NCBI RefSeq assembly: GCF_001655055.1
Contig: NZ_LXEW01000038.1
Coordinates: forward strand, 62,001 to 126,000
Source of the DNA: Providencia heimbachae ATCC 35613
GTDB lineage: Bacteria > Pseudomonadota > Gammaproteobacteria > Enterobacterales > Enterobacteriaceae
Direction: 5' to 3'
DNA: 64,000 nt
Shown: in pieces, positions 17,487 through 27,682 of the stretch
Layout of the letters: the number at the start of each line of letters is the position of its first letter
Numbering within the stretch: position 1 is the stretch's first letter
Notes under the pieces: model-generated
Database searches by the model: none
Seen by the model: only the letters and a program-made list of their open reading frames with translations
Told to the model about the DNA's origin: nothing
Position numbers and translations under genes: made by a program

Positions 17487-18162
17487 CTTGTGGGATCTCA
17501 AGTAAATAACCCATCCCTCTGATTGTATGGATCAATTTTGGTTCATAGTTCAGATCGATTTTTGATCTGAGTCTTTTTACTGCAACATCAATGACGTTAG
17601 TGTCACTATCAAAATTCATATCCCAAACTTTTGATGCAATGAGCGAACGAGACAATACTTCGCCTTGATGTAATATAAAAAACTCTAATAATGAAAACTC
17701 TTTACTGGTTAAGGTTATTTTTTCATTTGAGCGAGAGACCCGTCGTTTAATTAAATCGACATGTAAATCTGCAATGGTAAATTGTGTTTTCTGAATATTA
17801 TTATTACCACGGCGTAATAATGTTCTCACGCGAGCCAATAATTCTGAAAAATCGAAAGGTTTGACTAAATAATCATCCGCACCTAATTCTAGTCCTTTAA
17901 CACGATGTTCTACATTCCCTAATGCAGTTAACATCAAGATTGGCGTATTTTTTCCTAAAGTACGTAGATTTTTTGCAATATCCCAGCCGTTGATATCAGG
18001 CAGCATTACATCAAGAATAATTAAATCATATTCTTCTGTAGATGCTAAATGAAGACCCGAGATCCCATTTTCAATTGCATCAACAATAAAACCAGATTCG
18101 GTTAAACCTTTAGATAAATATTCTCTGGTTTTTTGTTCATCTTCAACAATAAGTAATTTCAC
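17479..18162 (-). CDS. cusR: Copper/silver response regulator CusR
   Basis: OmpR-family activator of cusCFBA. 227 residues, the same as E. coli CusR: receiver with D51 ([10 protein letters not shown]), conserved K in YLVKPFDF, and winged helix with [14 protein letters not shown]. The start is GTG at 18162, preceded by GAGGCG. A longer in-frame ATG at 18255 would add 31 residues that cross the CusR box and is rejected. TATTAT at 18184-18189 on the minus strand is a possible -10. Divergent from cusC across a shared box. Confidence 0.94.
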   Translation of the reverse strand: MKLLIVEDEQKTREYLSKGLTESGFIVDAIENGISGLHLASTEEYDLIILDVMLPDINGWDIAKNLRTLGKNTPILMLTALGNVEHRVKGLELGADDYLVKPFDFSELLARVRTLLRRGNNNIQKTQFTIADLHVDLIKRRVSRSNEKITLTSKEFSLLEFFILHQGEVLSRSLIASKVWDMNFDSDTNVIDVAVKRLRSKIDLNYEPKLIHTIRGMGYLLEIPQDE

Positions 18163-18230
18163 AGTCGCCTCAATGCTATGCAGATAATATCTTGACCAAT
18201 ACCATTCTAAGCACTGAAACATCGAAATGT

Positions 18231-18252
18231 AAAATGACAAATTTGTCATTTT
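18231..18252. promoter_or_regulatory. CusR box between cusR and cusC
   Basis: AAAATGACAA-AT-TTGTCATTTT is identical to the reported E. coli CusR binding palindrome at every specified position. A TACTAT at 18283-18288, centred 44 bp away, is a candidate cusC -10. Confidence 0.9.
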
Positions 18253-18327
18253 CATGTCATGAATCTATCAGCATCTATTTTTTACTATAGCTAAAAATAC
18301 AAATAAACATTGAGGCATGGCTATACC

Positions 18328-19719
18328 ATGTATTTTCCTAAAAAATTATTACCAAAAATTGTATTGGTAGCTGGTTCGTTATATCTCAGTGGATGTGTTT
18401 CCCTTGCCCCTGAATATCAACGCTCAGGCTTAAAAGTACCTAATCATGTCGAAAACGATCCTACTTCGTTGGTGCAAGGTAAGCCTAGCGAATTATCCAT
18501 TCCAAGCTGGCAAGCGTTTATTGTTGAACCCCAATTACAAAAAACAATTCAGCTTGCACTGAATAAAAACAATGACTTATATCTAACCGCCTTAGAGGTG
18601 GAAGAGGCTAGAGTACGCTTTGGTATAACAGCATCTGAAAAATACCCGCAAATTATGGCATCAATGGGGGGAGACTATAGTCGAGGTTTCAATAGCGACT
18701 CTTCATTAGAAAAAAAGTATAGCTCTGGTGTTGATATTAGTTATGAACTGGATTTTTTTGGTCGTATAAAGAATTTATCCGAAGCGGATAAAGCTAAGTT
18801 CTTAGCTTCTCAAGAAATGAACCGTGCGACACAAATAATCACAATAAAAACAGTCGCAGAAGCTTATCTTGATGTTATTTATAATCAGCAATTGCTGTCG
18901 ATCGCTGAAGAAACTAAAGCAAATTATCTTAATAGCCAATCCATCGTTATGCAAAAAATTGTGGCAGGTAAAGCGAATCTTTCAGATTTAGAACAGGCCA
19001 AAGGCCAAGTGCAGTCTGTAGATATACAAATTGAAAAGATAAGAAGCGAAATTACGAGAAATAAAAATTTAGTCGATTTTTTGACTAATGATTATACAGA
19101 TAAAATAAATTTCCAAGCATCAAGCTATGTACCTATAACTGTTCCATACAATATTCCATCAGGGGTTTTACTTAAACGTCCTGATGTCATGGCCGCAGAG
19201 CAAAATATTATTGCAGAAAATGCCAATATTGGTGTAGCAAGAGCGGCATTCTTTCCTTCTATTTCTTTTAATACGGGTATAGCGAGTAGTAATGATTCTT
19301 TATCTGGGCTATTTGATTCATCAAATGGTGTTTGGAATTTTTTGCCAAAAATTACATTACCTATTTTTACCGGTGGCAAAAATAGTAAAAATTTAGAGTT
19401 GGCAAATATTAGAAAAAATAAAGCCATTGTTAATTACGAAAAAAGTATTCAGGTCGCATTTAAAGAAGTGAAAGATACATTAACGATAAAATCAAGTTTA
19501 GAGAAACAACTTTTATCGCAAAAAAATTATGTGAATACTTTAAATAATATTTTGACTCAAAAACAAACCAGTTACCATTATGGTGGGATAAGTTACCTCG
19601 ATGTACTTGAAGCTCAAAGAGATTTATTCACAGAAAAACAAAATTTATTATTATTAGAAATTGAACAACAGAAGAATGAAATTAATTTGTTCTCTGCCCT
19701 TGGTGGCGGATTAATTTAA
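18328..19719 (+). CDS. cusC: Cu(I)/Ag(I) efflux outer-membrane channel CusC
   Basis: TolC-like outer-membrane factor of the CusCBA pump. 463 residues with a lipoprotein signal, lipobox LSGC (C23), followed by two outer-membrane-efflux repeats. SYELDFFGRIKN, ANIGVARAAFFPSIS and the C-terminal ISYLDVLEAQRDLF are strongly CusC-like. ATG 18328 is chosen; GAGG lies about 12 nt upstream, rather far. A TTG at 18310 in frame is possible but adds residues before the signal. First gene of cusCFBA-copG. Confidence 0.92.
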   Translation: MYFPKKLLPKIVLVAGSLYLSGCVSLAPEYQRSGLKVPNHVENDPTSLVQGKPSELSIPSWQAFIVEPQLQKTIQLALNKNNDLYLTALEVEEARVRFGITASEKYPQIMASMGGDYSRGFNSDSSLEKKYSSGVDISYELDFFGRIKNLSEADKAKFLASQEMNRATQIITIKTVAEAYLDVIYNQQLLSIAEETKANYLNSQSIVMQKIVAGKANLSDLEQAKGQVQSVDIQIEKIRSEITRNKNLVDFLTNDYTDKINFQASSYVPITVPYNIPSGVLLKRPDVMAAEQNIIAENANIGVARAAFFPSISFNTGIASSNDSLSGLFDSSNGVWNFLPKITLPIFTGGKNSKNLELANIRKNKAIVNYEKSIQVAFKEVKDTLTIKSSLEKQLLSQKNYVNTLNNILTQKQTSYHYGGISYLDVLEAQRDLFTEKQNLLLLEIEQQKNEINLFSALGGGLI

Positions 19720-19733
19720 AAATAAGGATTCAT

Positions 19734-20075
19734 ATGAAAAAGTTAAATAAAGTCGTTTTTGCTCTATCCCTTACCTTCTTCACAGCTATTGGGTATGCAA
19801 ATGCTCTTGAGCATAACCATTCGGTTTATCCTGAACATACGGCTGAACCGATTATAAATACAGAAGGTAAGTTAATATCTATCGATAAAGAAAATAAAAA
19901 ACTCACTATAAATCATAAAGAAATCGAGAGTATTGGCTGGCCACCAATGACAATGCGGTTTACCTATGAAAATGAAAAAATGATAGATGGACTTAATGTC
20001 GATGATGAATTGAAATTTTCTTTTTCCCAAAAAGGTAATATTTCATTATTGAAGTCTGTCGAAAAGAAAAACTAA
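19734..20075 (+). CDS. cusF: Periplasmic Cu(I)/Ag(I) chaperone CusF
   Basis: 113 residues with a signal peptide (cleavage near ANA, residue 24). The small OB-fold metallochaperone passes metal to CusB. The metal site is intact: H61, W69, M72 and M74 in HKEIESIGWPPMTMRF, with the same spacing (8, 3, 2) as E. coli H36/W44/M47/M49. Fourteen nt after cusC, with AAGGATT as ribosome-binding site. Identity secure from the ligand pattern and context. Confidence 0.95.
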   Translation: MKKLNKVVFALSLTFFTAIGYANALEHNHSVYPEHTAEPIINTEGKLISIDKENKKLTINHKEIESIGWPPMTMRFTYENEKMIDGLNVDDELKFSFSQKGNISLLKSVEKKN

Positions 20076-20090
20076 ATAGGTAGAGATGTT

Positions 20091-21359
20091 ATGTCAATAG
20101 TTAATCTTAGTAAGCTGCTCTTAGTTATTATTTTCTCTAGTGCAGTTTCAATATTTCTTTACCGTTATTTTTTTTCGGTCGATCAAAATATTGAAAAAAC
20201 AGAAAAAAAGGAACGCACAGTTTTGTATTGGTATGACCCTATGTATCCCAATACTAAATTTGAGCAACCGGGTAAATCACCTTTTATGGATATGGATTTA
20301 GTCCCTAAATATGAAGAAGAGCATTCATCTTCTACTCATAGTCAGGGCATTACAATTAATCCGGCTCAAACCCAAAATTTAGGGCTTAAAACGGTTGATG
20401 TGAAATGGGGAAGATTAAACTATGACTTAACATTTCCGGCTGAAATTGCATTCAATGATCATCAATTTGCGGTAGTACAAGCACGGGAAAATGGTTTCGT
20501 CGAAAATGTTTATCCATTAACCATTGGCGAAAGAATTCAAAAAGGTGTTCCTATTGCTGATTTGACGATACCGGCATGGGTTGAAGCTCAAAGTGAATTC
20601 CTTGCATTGAAACAAATGGGTGCGGCTCAAACGGATCTTAATAGTGTTCTTGAGCGTTTGCGCCTAAATGGAATGCCAGAAGAAGCCGTAACTCGTTTTA
20701 TTAAAACAGGAAAAGTACAAACTCGTTTTGTGATTAAAGCACCTATTTCAGGCGTAGTTACTGTTTTAAATTTACGTCAAGGAATGAACGTAACAAAAGA
20801 AGGTGTAATTGCGCAGATTCAAGGAACTAACCCGCTTTGGATTAATGCCTCAGTATCTCAATCAATTGCAGATTTATTGAATAAAGACGTTCAATTTACA
20901 GTTTCTATTCCCGCTTATCCAACCCATAAGTTTGTAGTAAATAATTGGCTAATATTACCCAGCGCGGATGTCGCTAGTCGCACAATTAATATTCGTGCCG
21001 AAATTAAAGATGATACTTACTTATTAAAACCGGGTATGACAGCGTATTTAAATCTAACAGCCGAAGGGAATGAAAGTATGTTAATTCCTTCTCAAGCGAT
21101 TGTTGATTCAGGTAAAGAGCAACATGTTATTGCCGTTGGGGAAAATGGTGAATTTATCCCTAAGAAAATTCGTATGATTAATGAATTTCAACAAATGGCA
21201 GCAATTTCAGAAGGACTCCAAGTTGGTGAGCGTATTGTTACGCAAGGTATATTCCTTATCGACTCTGAAGCGAATATTGCTGGCGCTCTTGAGCGAATGA
21301 ATGCACTGCCTAGTAAAGAAGTCTCTGCTAATCATTCATCACATGAAGCTCAGGGGTAA
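20091..21359 (+). CDS. cusB: Cu(I)/Ag(I) efflux periplasmic adaptor CusB
   Basis: Membrane-fusion protein linking CusA to CusC. 422 residues: N-terminal membrane anchor (about 8-29), then a metal-binding segment WYDPMYPN...PFMDMDLVPKY with M51, M66 and M68, spaced 15 and 2 like the E. coli Cu(I) ligands M21, M36 and M38. Barrel-sandwich and beta-barrel domains follow (IKAPISGVVTVLNLRQG; LLKPGMTAYLNL). The segment also matches the heavy-metal-binding (YHS-like) domain. Fifteen nt after cusF and 3 nt before cusA. Confidence 0.95.
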   Translation: MSIVNLSKLLLVIIFSSAVSIFLYRYFFSVDQNIEKTEKKERTVLYWYDPMYPNTKFEQPGKSPFMDMDLVPKYEEEHSSSTHSQGITINPAQTQNLGLKTVDVKWGRLNYDLTFPAEIAFNDHQFAVVQARENGFVENVYPLTIGERIQKGVPIADLTIPAWVEAQSEFLALKQMGAAQTDLNSVLERLRLNGMPEEAVTRFIKTGKVQTRFVIKAPISGVVTVLNLRQGMNVTKEGVIAQIQGTNPLWINASVSQSIADLLNKDVQFTVSIPAYPTHKFVVNNWLILPSADVASRTINIRAEIKDDTYLLKPGMTAYLNLTAEGNESMLIPSQAIVDSGKEQHVIAVGENGEFIPKKIRMINEFQQMAAISEGLQVGERIVTQGIFLIDSEANIAGALERMNALPSKEVSANHSSHEAQG

Positions 21360-21362
21360 AAT

Positions 21363-24300
21363 ATGTTGGAATGGATTATTCGCCGCTCAGTTGCAAATCG
21401 TTTTCTGGTTTTAATGGGCGTTGTTTTTTTAGTTATTGCAGGGATATGGAGTATTAAAAATACCCCTGTAGATGCCTTGCCTGATTTATCTGATGTGCAA
21501 GTGATCATCAAAACAACCTATCCGGGACAAGCGCCACAATTAGTTGAAGACCAAGTCACTTATCCAATTACAACGACGATGCTTTCCGTTCCGGGTGCCA
21601 AAACAGTTCGTGGTTTTTCCGCTTTTGGCGATTCATATGTCTATGTTATTTTTGAAGATAACACAGATTTATATTGGGCTCGCTCACGGGTTTTAGAGTA
21701 TTTAAATCAGGTACAAACGAAGCTACCTAAAGGAGCTATCGCGTCGATTGGCCCTGATGCGACAGGAGTGGGTTGGATATTTGAATATGCGTTGGTTGAT
21801 AAAACGGGAAAACATAATTTAGCTGAGTTACGTTCTTTGCAAGACTGGTTTCTTAAATATGAATTAAAAGCTCTGCCTAATGTGTCGGAAGTTGCGACCG
21901 TTGGTGGTGTTGTTAAAGCTTATCAAATCATTGTCGACCCTTTAAAGTTAACCCAATTCTCAGTCACTTTACCTGAAATCAAGCAAGCGGTAGAGATGGC
22001 AAACCAAGAGGCGGGCGGTTCTTCCATTGAAATCGCTGAAGCGGAATACATGGTGAGAGCCAGCGGTTATCTTCAATCGATGGATGATTTTAATAAAATA
22101 TTTCTTAAAACGACGCAAGCTGGCGTACCTATTTATCTACAGGATGTCGCCCGAGTTCAGGAAGGGCCTGAAATGCGCAGGGGCGTGGCTGAACTGAATG
22201 GTGAAGGTGAAGTTGTTGGTGGTATTATTTTATTACGGTCGGGGGAAAATGCCCGTGACGTTATTGATAATGTAAAACAAAAGCTTACGGAGCTTAGTGC
22301 CAGCTTACCTGAGGGTATTGAAATCGTGACAACTTACGATAGAAGTATCCTAATTGATAATGCAATTGATAACTTAAGCTATAAATTGCTTGAGGAATTT
22401 ATTGTCGTGGCATTAGTCTGCGCTATTTTCCTATGGCACTTCCGCTCTGCATTAGTGGCAATTATATCATTACCTTTAGGCTTATTTATTGCCTTTATCA
22501 TCATGCGTTACCAAGGAATAAATGCAAATATTATGTCTCTCGGTGGGATAGCTATTGCAATAGGTGCGATGGTTGATGCTGCGATAGTGATGATCGAAAA
22601 TGCCCATAAAAAATTGGAAATATGGCAACACCAAAATGAAGGTAAATCGTTAGATAATAATCAGCGTTGGAAGATTATTACCGATTCAGCGGTTGAGGTA
22701 GGACCTGCGCTATTTATTAGTTTGTTGATTATAACGTTATCTTTTATTCCTATTTTTACTTTAGAAGGTCAGGAAGGGCGTTTATTTGGGCCGCTTGCTT
22801 TCACAAAAACCTATGCAATGGCGGGTGCAGCCGCATTAGCTTTAATTGTGATCCCAATTTTAATGGGATATTGGATCCGTGGAAAAATCCCGAGTGAGAA
22901 TAAAAATCCACTAAATCGTTTTTTAATTTCAATATACAGCCCAGTCTTAATAAAAGTGTTGGCTTGGCCTAAAACTACGTTATTGATTGGTTTTTTCTCA
23001 TTATTTACCGTGATATGGCCATTAAAACATTTAGGTGGGGAATTTCTTCCGTCGATTAATGAAGGTGATTTATTATACATGCCTTCAACGTTACCGGGGG
23101 TATCGCCTGCCCAAGCGGCATTTTTATTGCAAAATACCGATAAACTGATCAAGACAATTCCAGAAGTGGATACTGTATTTGGTAAGGCTGGAAAAGCTGA
23201 AACTGCAACGGATTCAGCGCCAATGGAAATGATAGAAACCACTATCCGATTGAAGCCGCAAGACCAATGGCGTGAAGGAATGACGCTGGATAAAATCATT
23301 GAGGAACTCGATGAGACCGTGCGATTACCAGGAGTCGCTAACCTTTGGGTTCCGCCCATTAGAAACCGTATTGATATGCTATCAACGGGGGTAAAAAGCC
23401 CGATTGGGATTAAGGTTTCAGGTAAAGATCTTGAAGAAATCGATGCATTAGCCAAAGAAATAGAAAAGGTCACTAAATCCGTTCCCGGCGTGGTTTCAGT
23501 TCTTGCAGAACGACTTGTTGGCGGGCGCTATATTGATGTAAAAATCGATAGAGAAAAAGCGGCACGTTACGGAATGAGTATTAGTGATGTACAAGCTTAT
23601 ATCTCAATGGCAACCGGTGGCGAAATGATCGGTGAAACGATAGAAGGTATTGAACGTTATCCTATTAGTATTCGTTATCCTCAAGATTATCGAAATAGTG
23701 TTTCTGCTATGCGCTTGTTACCTATTTTAACACCAAATAAACAGCAGATTGTCTTAAGTGACGTAGCTGATGTTATGGTGCAAATGGGCGCACCAATGTT
23801 GAAAACAGAAAATGCGCGACCAACCAGTTGGATTTATATTGATGCGCGTGGCAGAGATATGGTTTCTATTATTTCCGATATTGATAAAGCGATTAAAGAT
23901 AATATTCAAATGAAGCCGGGAGTAAGCTATTCATTCACTGGTCAATTCGAGTTATTGGAACGCGCAAATCAAAAATTAGCCCTCATGGTTCCTGCAACCA
24001 TCATGATTATTTTTGTTTTATTGTATTTAGCTTTTAGGCGGTTTAGCGAAGCTCTGCTTATTTTACTCAGCTTGCCATTTGCATTGGTTGGTGGAGTTTG
24101 GTTTTTATACTGGATGAATTTTAATTTATCTGTTGCAACTGGAACGGGATTTATTGCCTTAGCCGGTGTTGCTGCTGAATTTGGTGTCGTGATGCTCATT
24201 TATTTAAGACACGCGATTGAAGATAAAGAAAAGGCCCAAGATATTTCTAAATTATCAACCAAAGATTTGGATGCGGCACTTTATGAAGGCGCGGTGTTAA

Positions 24301-24497
24301 GGGTTAGGCCAAAAGCAATGACCGTGGCGGTTATTTTAGCGGGTTTATTGCCAATTTTGTTGGGGACAGGTGTTGGTTCTGAAGTCATGAGTCGCATAGC
24401 TGCACCAATGATTGGTGGGATGATAACAGCACCATTATTGTCACTATTTATTATTCCAGCAGCATACAAATTGATTTGTCAGTTTAGAAATAAATGA
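21363..24497 (+). CDS. cusA: Cu(I)/Ag(I) efflux RND transporter CusA
   Basis: Proton-driven inner-membrane pump exporting Cu(I)/Ag(I). 1044 residues, 12 TM helices expected in the RND layout. The three periplasmic methionines that bind metal in E. coli (M573, M623, M672) are preserved in the contexts [14 protein letters not shown] and ARYGMSIS. The TM4 relay [17 protein letters not shown] is present, as is the C-terminal [19 protein letters not shown]. Closely similar to E. coli CusA (1047 residues), which separates it from CzcA-type divalent pumps. Confidence 0.96.
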   Translation: MLEWIIRRSVANRFLVLMGVVFLVIAGIWSIKNTPVDALPDLSDVQVIIKTTYPGQAPQLVEDQVTYPITTTMLSVPGAKTVRGFSAFGDSYVYVIFEDNTDLYWARSRVLEYLNQVQTKLPKGAIASIGPDATGVGWIFEYALVDKTGKHNLAELRSLQDWFLKYELKALPNVSEVATVGGVVKAYQIIVDPLKLTQFSVTLPEIKQAVEMANQEAGGSSIEIAEAEYMVRASGYLQSMDDFNKIFLKTTQAGVPIYLQDVARVQEGPEMRRGVAELNGEGEVVGGIILLRSGENARDVIDNVKQKLTELSASLPEGIEIVTTYDRSILIDNAIDNLSYKLLEEFIVVALVCAIFLWHFRSALVAIISLPLGLFIAFIIMRYQGINANIMSLGGIAIAIGAMVDAAIVMIENAHKKLEIWQHQNEGKSLDNNQRWKIITDSAVEVGPALFISLLIITLSFIPIFTLEGQEGRLFGPLAFTKTYAMAGAAALALIVIPILMGYWIRGKIPSENKNPLNRFLISIYSPVLIKVLAWPKTTLLIGFFSLFTVIWPLKHLGGEFLPSINEGDLLYMPSTLPGVSPAQAAFLLQNTDKLIKTIPEVDTVFGKAGKAETATDSAPMEMIETTIRLKPQDQWREGMTLDKIIEELDETVRLPGVANLWVPPIRNRIDMLSTGVKSPIGIKVSGKDLEEIDALAKEIEKVTKSVPGVVSVLAERLVGGRYIDVKIDREKAARYGMSISDVQAYISMATGGEMIGETIEGIERYPISIRYPQDYRNSVSAMRLLPILTPNKQQIVLSDVADVMVQMGAPMLKTENARPTSWIYIDARGRDMVSIISDIDKAIKDNIQMKPGVSYSFTGQFELLERANQKLALMVPATIMIIFVLLYLAFRRFSEALLILLSLPFALVGGVWFLYWMNFNLSVATGTGFIALAGVAAEFGVVMLIYLRHAIEDKEKAQDISKLSTKDLDAALYEGAVLRVRPKAMTVAVILAGLLPILLGTGVGSEVMSRIAAPMIGGMITAPLLSLFIIPAAYKLICQFRNK

Positions 24498-24544
24498 CAA
24501 CGATGAATTTTTATCAACGTCCTATTATGTGTAAGGTAGATTTA

Positions 24545-24967
24545 ATGAAGAAGATAATTTTGAGCGGAATGTTATTACTGTCATTCTCTGCATTTTCACA
24601 AGCAAGTACTGTTCAATTATATAAAGATGCCAACTGTGGTTGTTGCCAATTATGGGGTGAGGGCATTCAAAAAGCGGGTTATAACGTTGTTGTCAATGAA
24701 ATTAGTTATGATGAGCTAAGCAAGCTTAATGATGAGTTAAATATCCCTTATAATTTACGCAGCTGTCATATTGCAAAATATAAAGGCAAGGTTATGGTCG
24801 GACACGTACCTGCGGAGAGTTTAGCTTCAATTGAATCACTGCCGAATGATGTAGTTGGTATATCTGTGCCAGGAATGCCGGCGGGGAGTTTAGGTATGGA
24901 GCAACCGAGTGGTTTCAAACAGCCTTATTCTATCGTAAAATTTAAATCAAACGGTGAATATTATTAA
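24545..24967 (+). CDS. copG: CopG-like periplasmic copper protein (DUF411)
   Basis: 140 residues with signal peptide (cleavage after QAS or QA, about residue 20). DUF411 domain with CGCC (C31-C34) in the thioredoxin-like position, C74-H75 in LRSCHI, and Met/His-containing VMVGHVP and MPAGSLGM motifs. Vibrio cholerae CopG, a member of this family, binds copper and is linked to copper handling at low oxygen. Start ATG 24545 follows AAGG at about 9 nt; an earlier in-frame ATG at 24494 overlaps cusA and would bury the signal. E. coli cusCFBA lacks this gene. Symbol by family; the exact reaction is not established here. Confidence 0.8.
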   Translation: MKKIILSGMLLLSFSAFSQASTVQLYKDANCGCCQLWGEGIQKAGYNVVVNEISYDELSKLNDELNIPYNLRSCHIAKYKGKVMVGHVPAESLASIESLPNDVVGISVPGMPAGSLGMEQPSGFKQPYSIVKFKSNGEYY

Positions 24968-25002
24968 GTTCTTGTTTGATTATTAATGACAGATTATCTG
25001 AT

Positions 25003-25034
25003 GCTATCTCTTGTTGATTTTCTCAAGAGATAGC
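25003..25034. other. Hairpin after copG
   Basis: Perfect 11-bp arms GCTATCTCTTG / CAAGAGATAGC with a 10-nt loop between convergent copG and the aldo-keto reductase gene. Neither strand has a proper T tract, so it is at best a weak terminator or a 3'-end stabiliser. Confidence 0.5.
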
Positions 25035-25056
25035 CATCAATCAACCATTTTTGGAA

Positions 25057-26052
25057 TTAATTATCGCCTTCTAAAATTATTTCGATTGCCTTGAGTTCTT
25101 CTTGGCTGAATTCGTGGTTTCCAATGATCCCCATTGCATCATCAATTTGACTGACTCGGCTAGCGCCAATTAGCACCGAGGTTATTCGATCATGACGAAG
25201 CAACCAAGCGAGAGACATTTGACTCAGTTTTTGACCACGATTAAGTGCGAGTTCATTAAGTTGCTTAACTTTTGATAAAACCGCAGACGTCAACCTTTCT
25301 GGTGGTAGGGAAGAGTTACCTGCCGCTCTTGAATCGGAAGGTATTCCATTGAGGTAGCGGTCGGTAAGGATCCCTCCCGCGAGTGGTGAATACGCAATGG
25401 AGCCGATACCTTCTTCTTCAAGTAGATCGAGCAAGCCTTCTTCCGGAGTGCGTTCCAGCATGGAGTATTTGGGCTGATGGATTAGACAAGGTGTGCCTAA
25501 TCTATCCAAAATACTAATGGCTTCTTTCGCTAAATCAGCAGGATAGTTTGAGATGCCAACATATAGCGCTTTACCTTGGCGTACAATGAGATCTAATGCC
25601 CCCATAGTTTCTTCCAAAGGTGTGTCTGGATCGGGTCTGTGGTGATAAAAAATATCAACATATTCCAGCCCCATTCTTTTTAAACTCTGATTAAGGCTTG
25701 CGACTAAATATTTTTTACTTCCCCAATCGCCATAGGGGCCATCCCACATGGTGTAGCCAGCTTTTGATGAAATGATCATTTCATCACGATAAGGGAGAAA
25801 GTCTTGTTGTAGGATCTGACCAAATTTACTTTCCGCTGATCCGGGAGGCGGTCCATAATTATTGGCGAGATCGAAATGGGTGATCCCAAGGTCGAAAGCA
25901 TGTCTGAGCATGGTTCGGCAATTATCGATCGGTTTATTGTCACCAAAGTTATGCCAAAGTCCCAGAGAAATGAGAGGTAACCTTAGTCCACTACGGCCAC
26001 ATAAGCGGTATTCCATATCAGTATAACGATGAGATGATGCGGTATAAGGCAT
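25057..26052 (-). CDS. gpr: Aldo-keto reductase, L-glyceraldehyde-3-phosphate reductase type
   Basis: 331-residue NADPH-dependent AKR of the YghZ/KvbetaR group. Catalytic Asp and Tyr lie in THFDLANNYGPPPG, Lys in ISSKAGYTMW and His in DIFYHHRPD. The SGLRLPLISLGLWHNFGD opening and VLIGASRVSQIDD nucleotide loop match E. coli Gpr, which reduces L-G3P and methylglyoxal. Ribosome-binding site AAGGGGTG upstream. It stands alone between copG and yaaA. E. coli yghZ is elsewhere, so this placement belongs to the accessory block. The substrate is inferred from family. Confidence 0.78.
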   Translation of the reverse strand: MPYTASSHRYTDMEYRLCGRSGLRLPLISLGLWHNFGDNKPIDNCRTMLRHAFDLGITHFDLANNYGPPPGSAESKFGQILQQDFLPYRDEMIISSKAGYTMWDGPYGDWGSKKYLVASLNQSLKRMGLEYVDIFYHHRPDPDTPLEETMGALDLIVRQGKALYVGISNYPADLAKEAISILDRLGTPCLIHQPKYSMLERTPEEGLLDLLEEEGIGSIAYSPLAGGILTDRYLNGIPSDSRAAGNSSLPPERLTSAVLSKVKQLNELALNRGQKLSQMSLAWLLRHDRITSVLIGASRVSQIDDAMGIIGNHEFSQEELKAIEIILEGDN

Positions 26053-26250
26053 ATTTCACCCCTTAAATTGTTGGCAAAGAAACCTCATTGATATTGTCAC
26101 AAACAAGCGGTGTTAACTGAGGAATGAATGCTAATTTTTAAGCGAATTGGTGGTTTTATAGGCAAAGTGTGATGGCGATAGAAAAATAGAGGAACGGTTA
26201 ACGTTTAATGGGCATTCAATGTGACATGCCCAAAGTTAAAAAGAAGCTAA

Positions 26251-27027
26251 TTAAGCTTGTTCAGCTCGAGTAAATATCAATTCATTTCCTTTAGATTGGT
26301 TTTCATCAAATTGATAACCATCTAAATTAAAGTCTGAAAGTTGCTCAGTTTTGGTTAATTTATTTTGAATAATAAAGCGACTCATCAAGCCACGTGCTTT
26401 TTTTGCATAAAAGCTGATAACTTTATATTGACCATTTTTTTCATCAAGGAAAACAGGCTTAATAATCACACCATCAAATTTTTTGCTATTAACTGATTTA
26501 AAGTATTCATCTGAGGCGAGGTTAACTAAAATTTGATCGCCTTGTGCCGCTAATGCTTGGTTTAATTGGGTGGTAATAATATCCCCCCAAAATGCATATA
26601 AGTCTTTACCTCGCGTATTTGTAAGGCGAGTTCCCATTTCTAAACGATACGGCTGCATTAAATCCAGTGGGCGTAATAACCCGTATAATCCAGAAAGAAT
26701 ACGCAAATGTGATTGTGCAAAATTAAAGTCAGCGTCAGAAAATGTTTCGGCTTGCATACCCGTATAAACATCCCCTTTAAAGGCTAAAATAGCTTGGCGT
26801 GCATTGTCTGGCGTGAAATCAGTATGCCATTCACCGAAACGTGCAGCATTTAGCCCTGCAAGCTTATCACTAATTTTCATTAGACTCGCAATATCGGCAG
26901 GAGCAAGTTTACGGCAGATCTTGATCAATTTTTCTGATTCCGCTAACAGCTCAGGTTGCGTATATTTATCGGTAACAAGTGGGCTTTCATAGTCTAATGT
27001 TTTGGCAGGTGAAATAGTAATAAGCAT
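26251..27027 (-). CDS. yaaA: Peroxide stress protein YaaA
   Basis: 258-residue DUF328 protein that lowers free intracellular iron and protects DNA and proteins during hydrogen peroxide stress; E. coli yaaA is OxyR-controlled. Typical words: [12 protein letters not shown] (5-16), [32 protein letters not shown] and [12 protein letters not shown]. Length equals E. coli. GGGGT ribosome-binding site 6 nt before ATG 27027. I did not identify an OxyR site. Its closeness to talB and mog restores the E. coli order after the accessory block. Confidence 0.94.
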   Translation of the reverse strand: MLITISPAKTLDYESPLVTDKYTQPELLAESEKLIKICRKLAPADIASLMKISDKLAGLNAARFGEWHTDFTPDNARQAILAFKGDVYTGMQAETFSDADFNFAQSHLRILSGLYGLLRPLDLMQPYRLEMGTRLTNTRGKDLYAFWGDIITTQLNQALAAQGDQILVNLASDEYFKSVNSKKFDGVIIKPVFLDEKNGQYKVISFYAKKARGLMSRFIIQNKLTKTEQLSDFNLDGYQFDENQSKGNELIFTRAEQA

Positions 27028-27290
27028 GACAGACCCCTTTTAAAATATGATGTCCTCTACTTTAGCAAAAATTCTTTTGAAATGGCTAATTGATGCAATA
27101 AGAACAATCAATTTCTCTTATTTGCGGTGTTATGCGTAAGATAATCTGTTGCTAAAAGGATTCAGTTTTAAAATGAGGCGCGAAATCGATTGCTAATCAA
27201 ATAGTTGCTTTTGACTAGATTTCCTCTCTTGCAGCAACTGGGATGCGTGATATTATCATGGGACGGTGCGGCGTTAGCCACAATTCCTTT

Positions 27291-27665
27291 ATATACACAA
27301 AGTAGTTTGAGTTGCGGTAGGCGGCAAGCGAGCGAGCCTCTAGGAGCGTACACATGTATGTGACTAGAGCGAGAAAACGTAGCCAACACCTCCTACAATT
27401 TGAAGCATGACGGGCTCACCCTAAATAATTCAAGTTGTAGGTAGGCGGCAAGCGAGCGAGCCTCTAGGAGCGTACACACGTATGTGACTAGAGCGAGAAA
27501 ACGTAGCCAACACCTCCTACAATTTGAAGCATGACGGGTTCACCCTAAATAATTCAAGTTGTAGGTAGGCGGCAAGCGAGCGAGTCTCTAGGAGCATACA
27601 TAAGTATGTGACTAGAGTGAGAAAACGTAGCCAACACCCCTACAACTTGAAGTATGACGGGTATA
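27291..27665 (+). repeat. Three tandem ERIC elements upstream of talB
   Basis: Head-to-tail copies with GTAGGCGGCA at 27317, 27441 and 27565 (124-bp period). Each includes an ERIC core such as AAGTATGTGACTAGAGTGAG (compare the ERIC-2 primer site) and ends in ACTTGAAGTATGACGGGTATA. Orientation is opposite to the arrays at 0.6 and 61.5 kb. The last copy ends 18 nt before the talB start, so the repeats form the talB leader or promoter region. The remaining yaaA-talB DNA (27028-27290) shows no gene. Confidence 0.92.
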
Positions 27666-27682
27666 ACAACGAGATGAAAGAA

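Noticed and set aside
18163-18255. 31-residue N-terminal extension of CusR
   Set aside because: The extension is encoded by the CusR operator region. GTG 18162 has GAGGCG upstream and gives the usual 227 residues.
22811-23473. 220-codon minus-strand ORF within cusA
   Set aside because: Antisense to a strongly conserved RND transporter; no ribosome-binding site and no recognisable domain.
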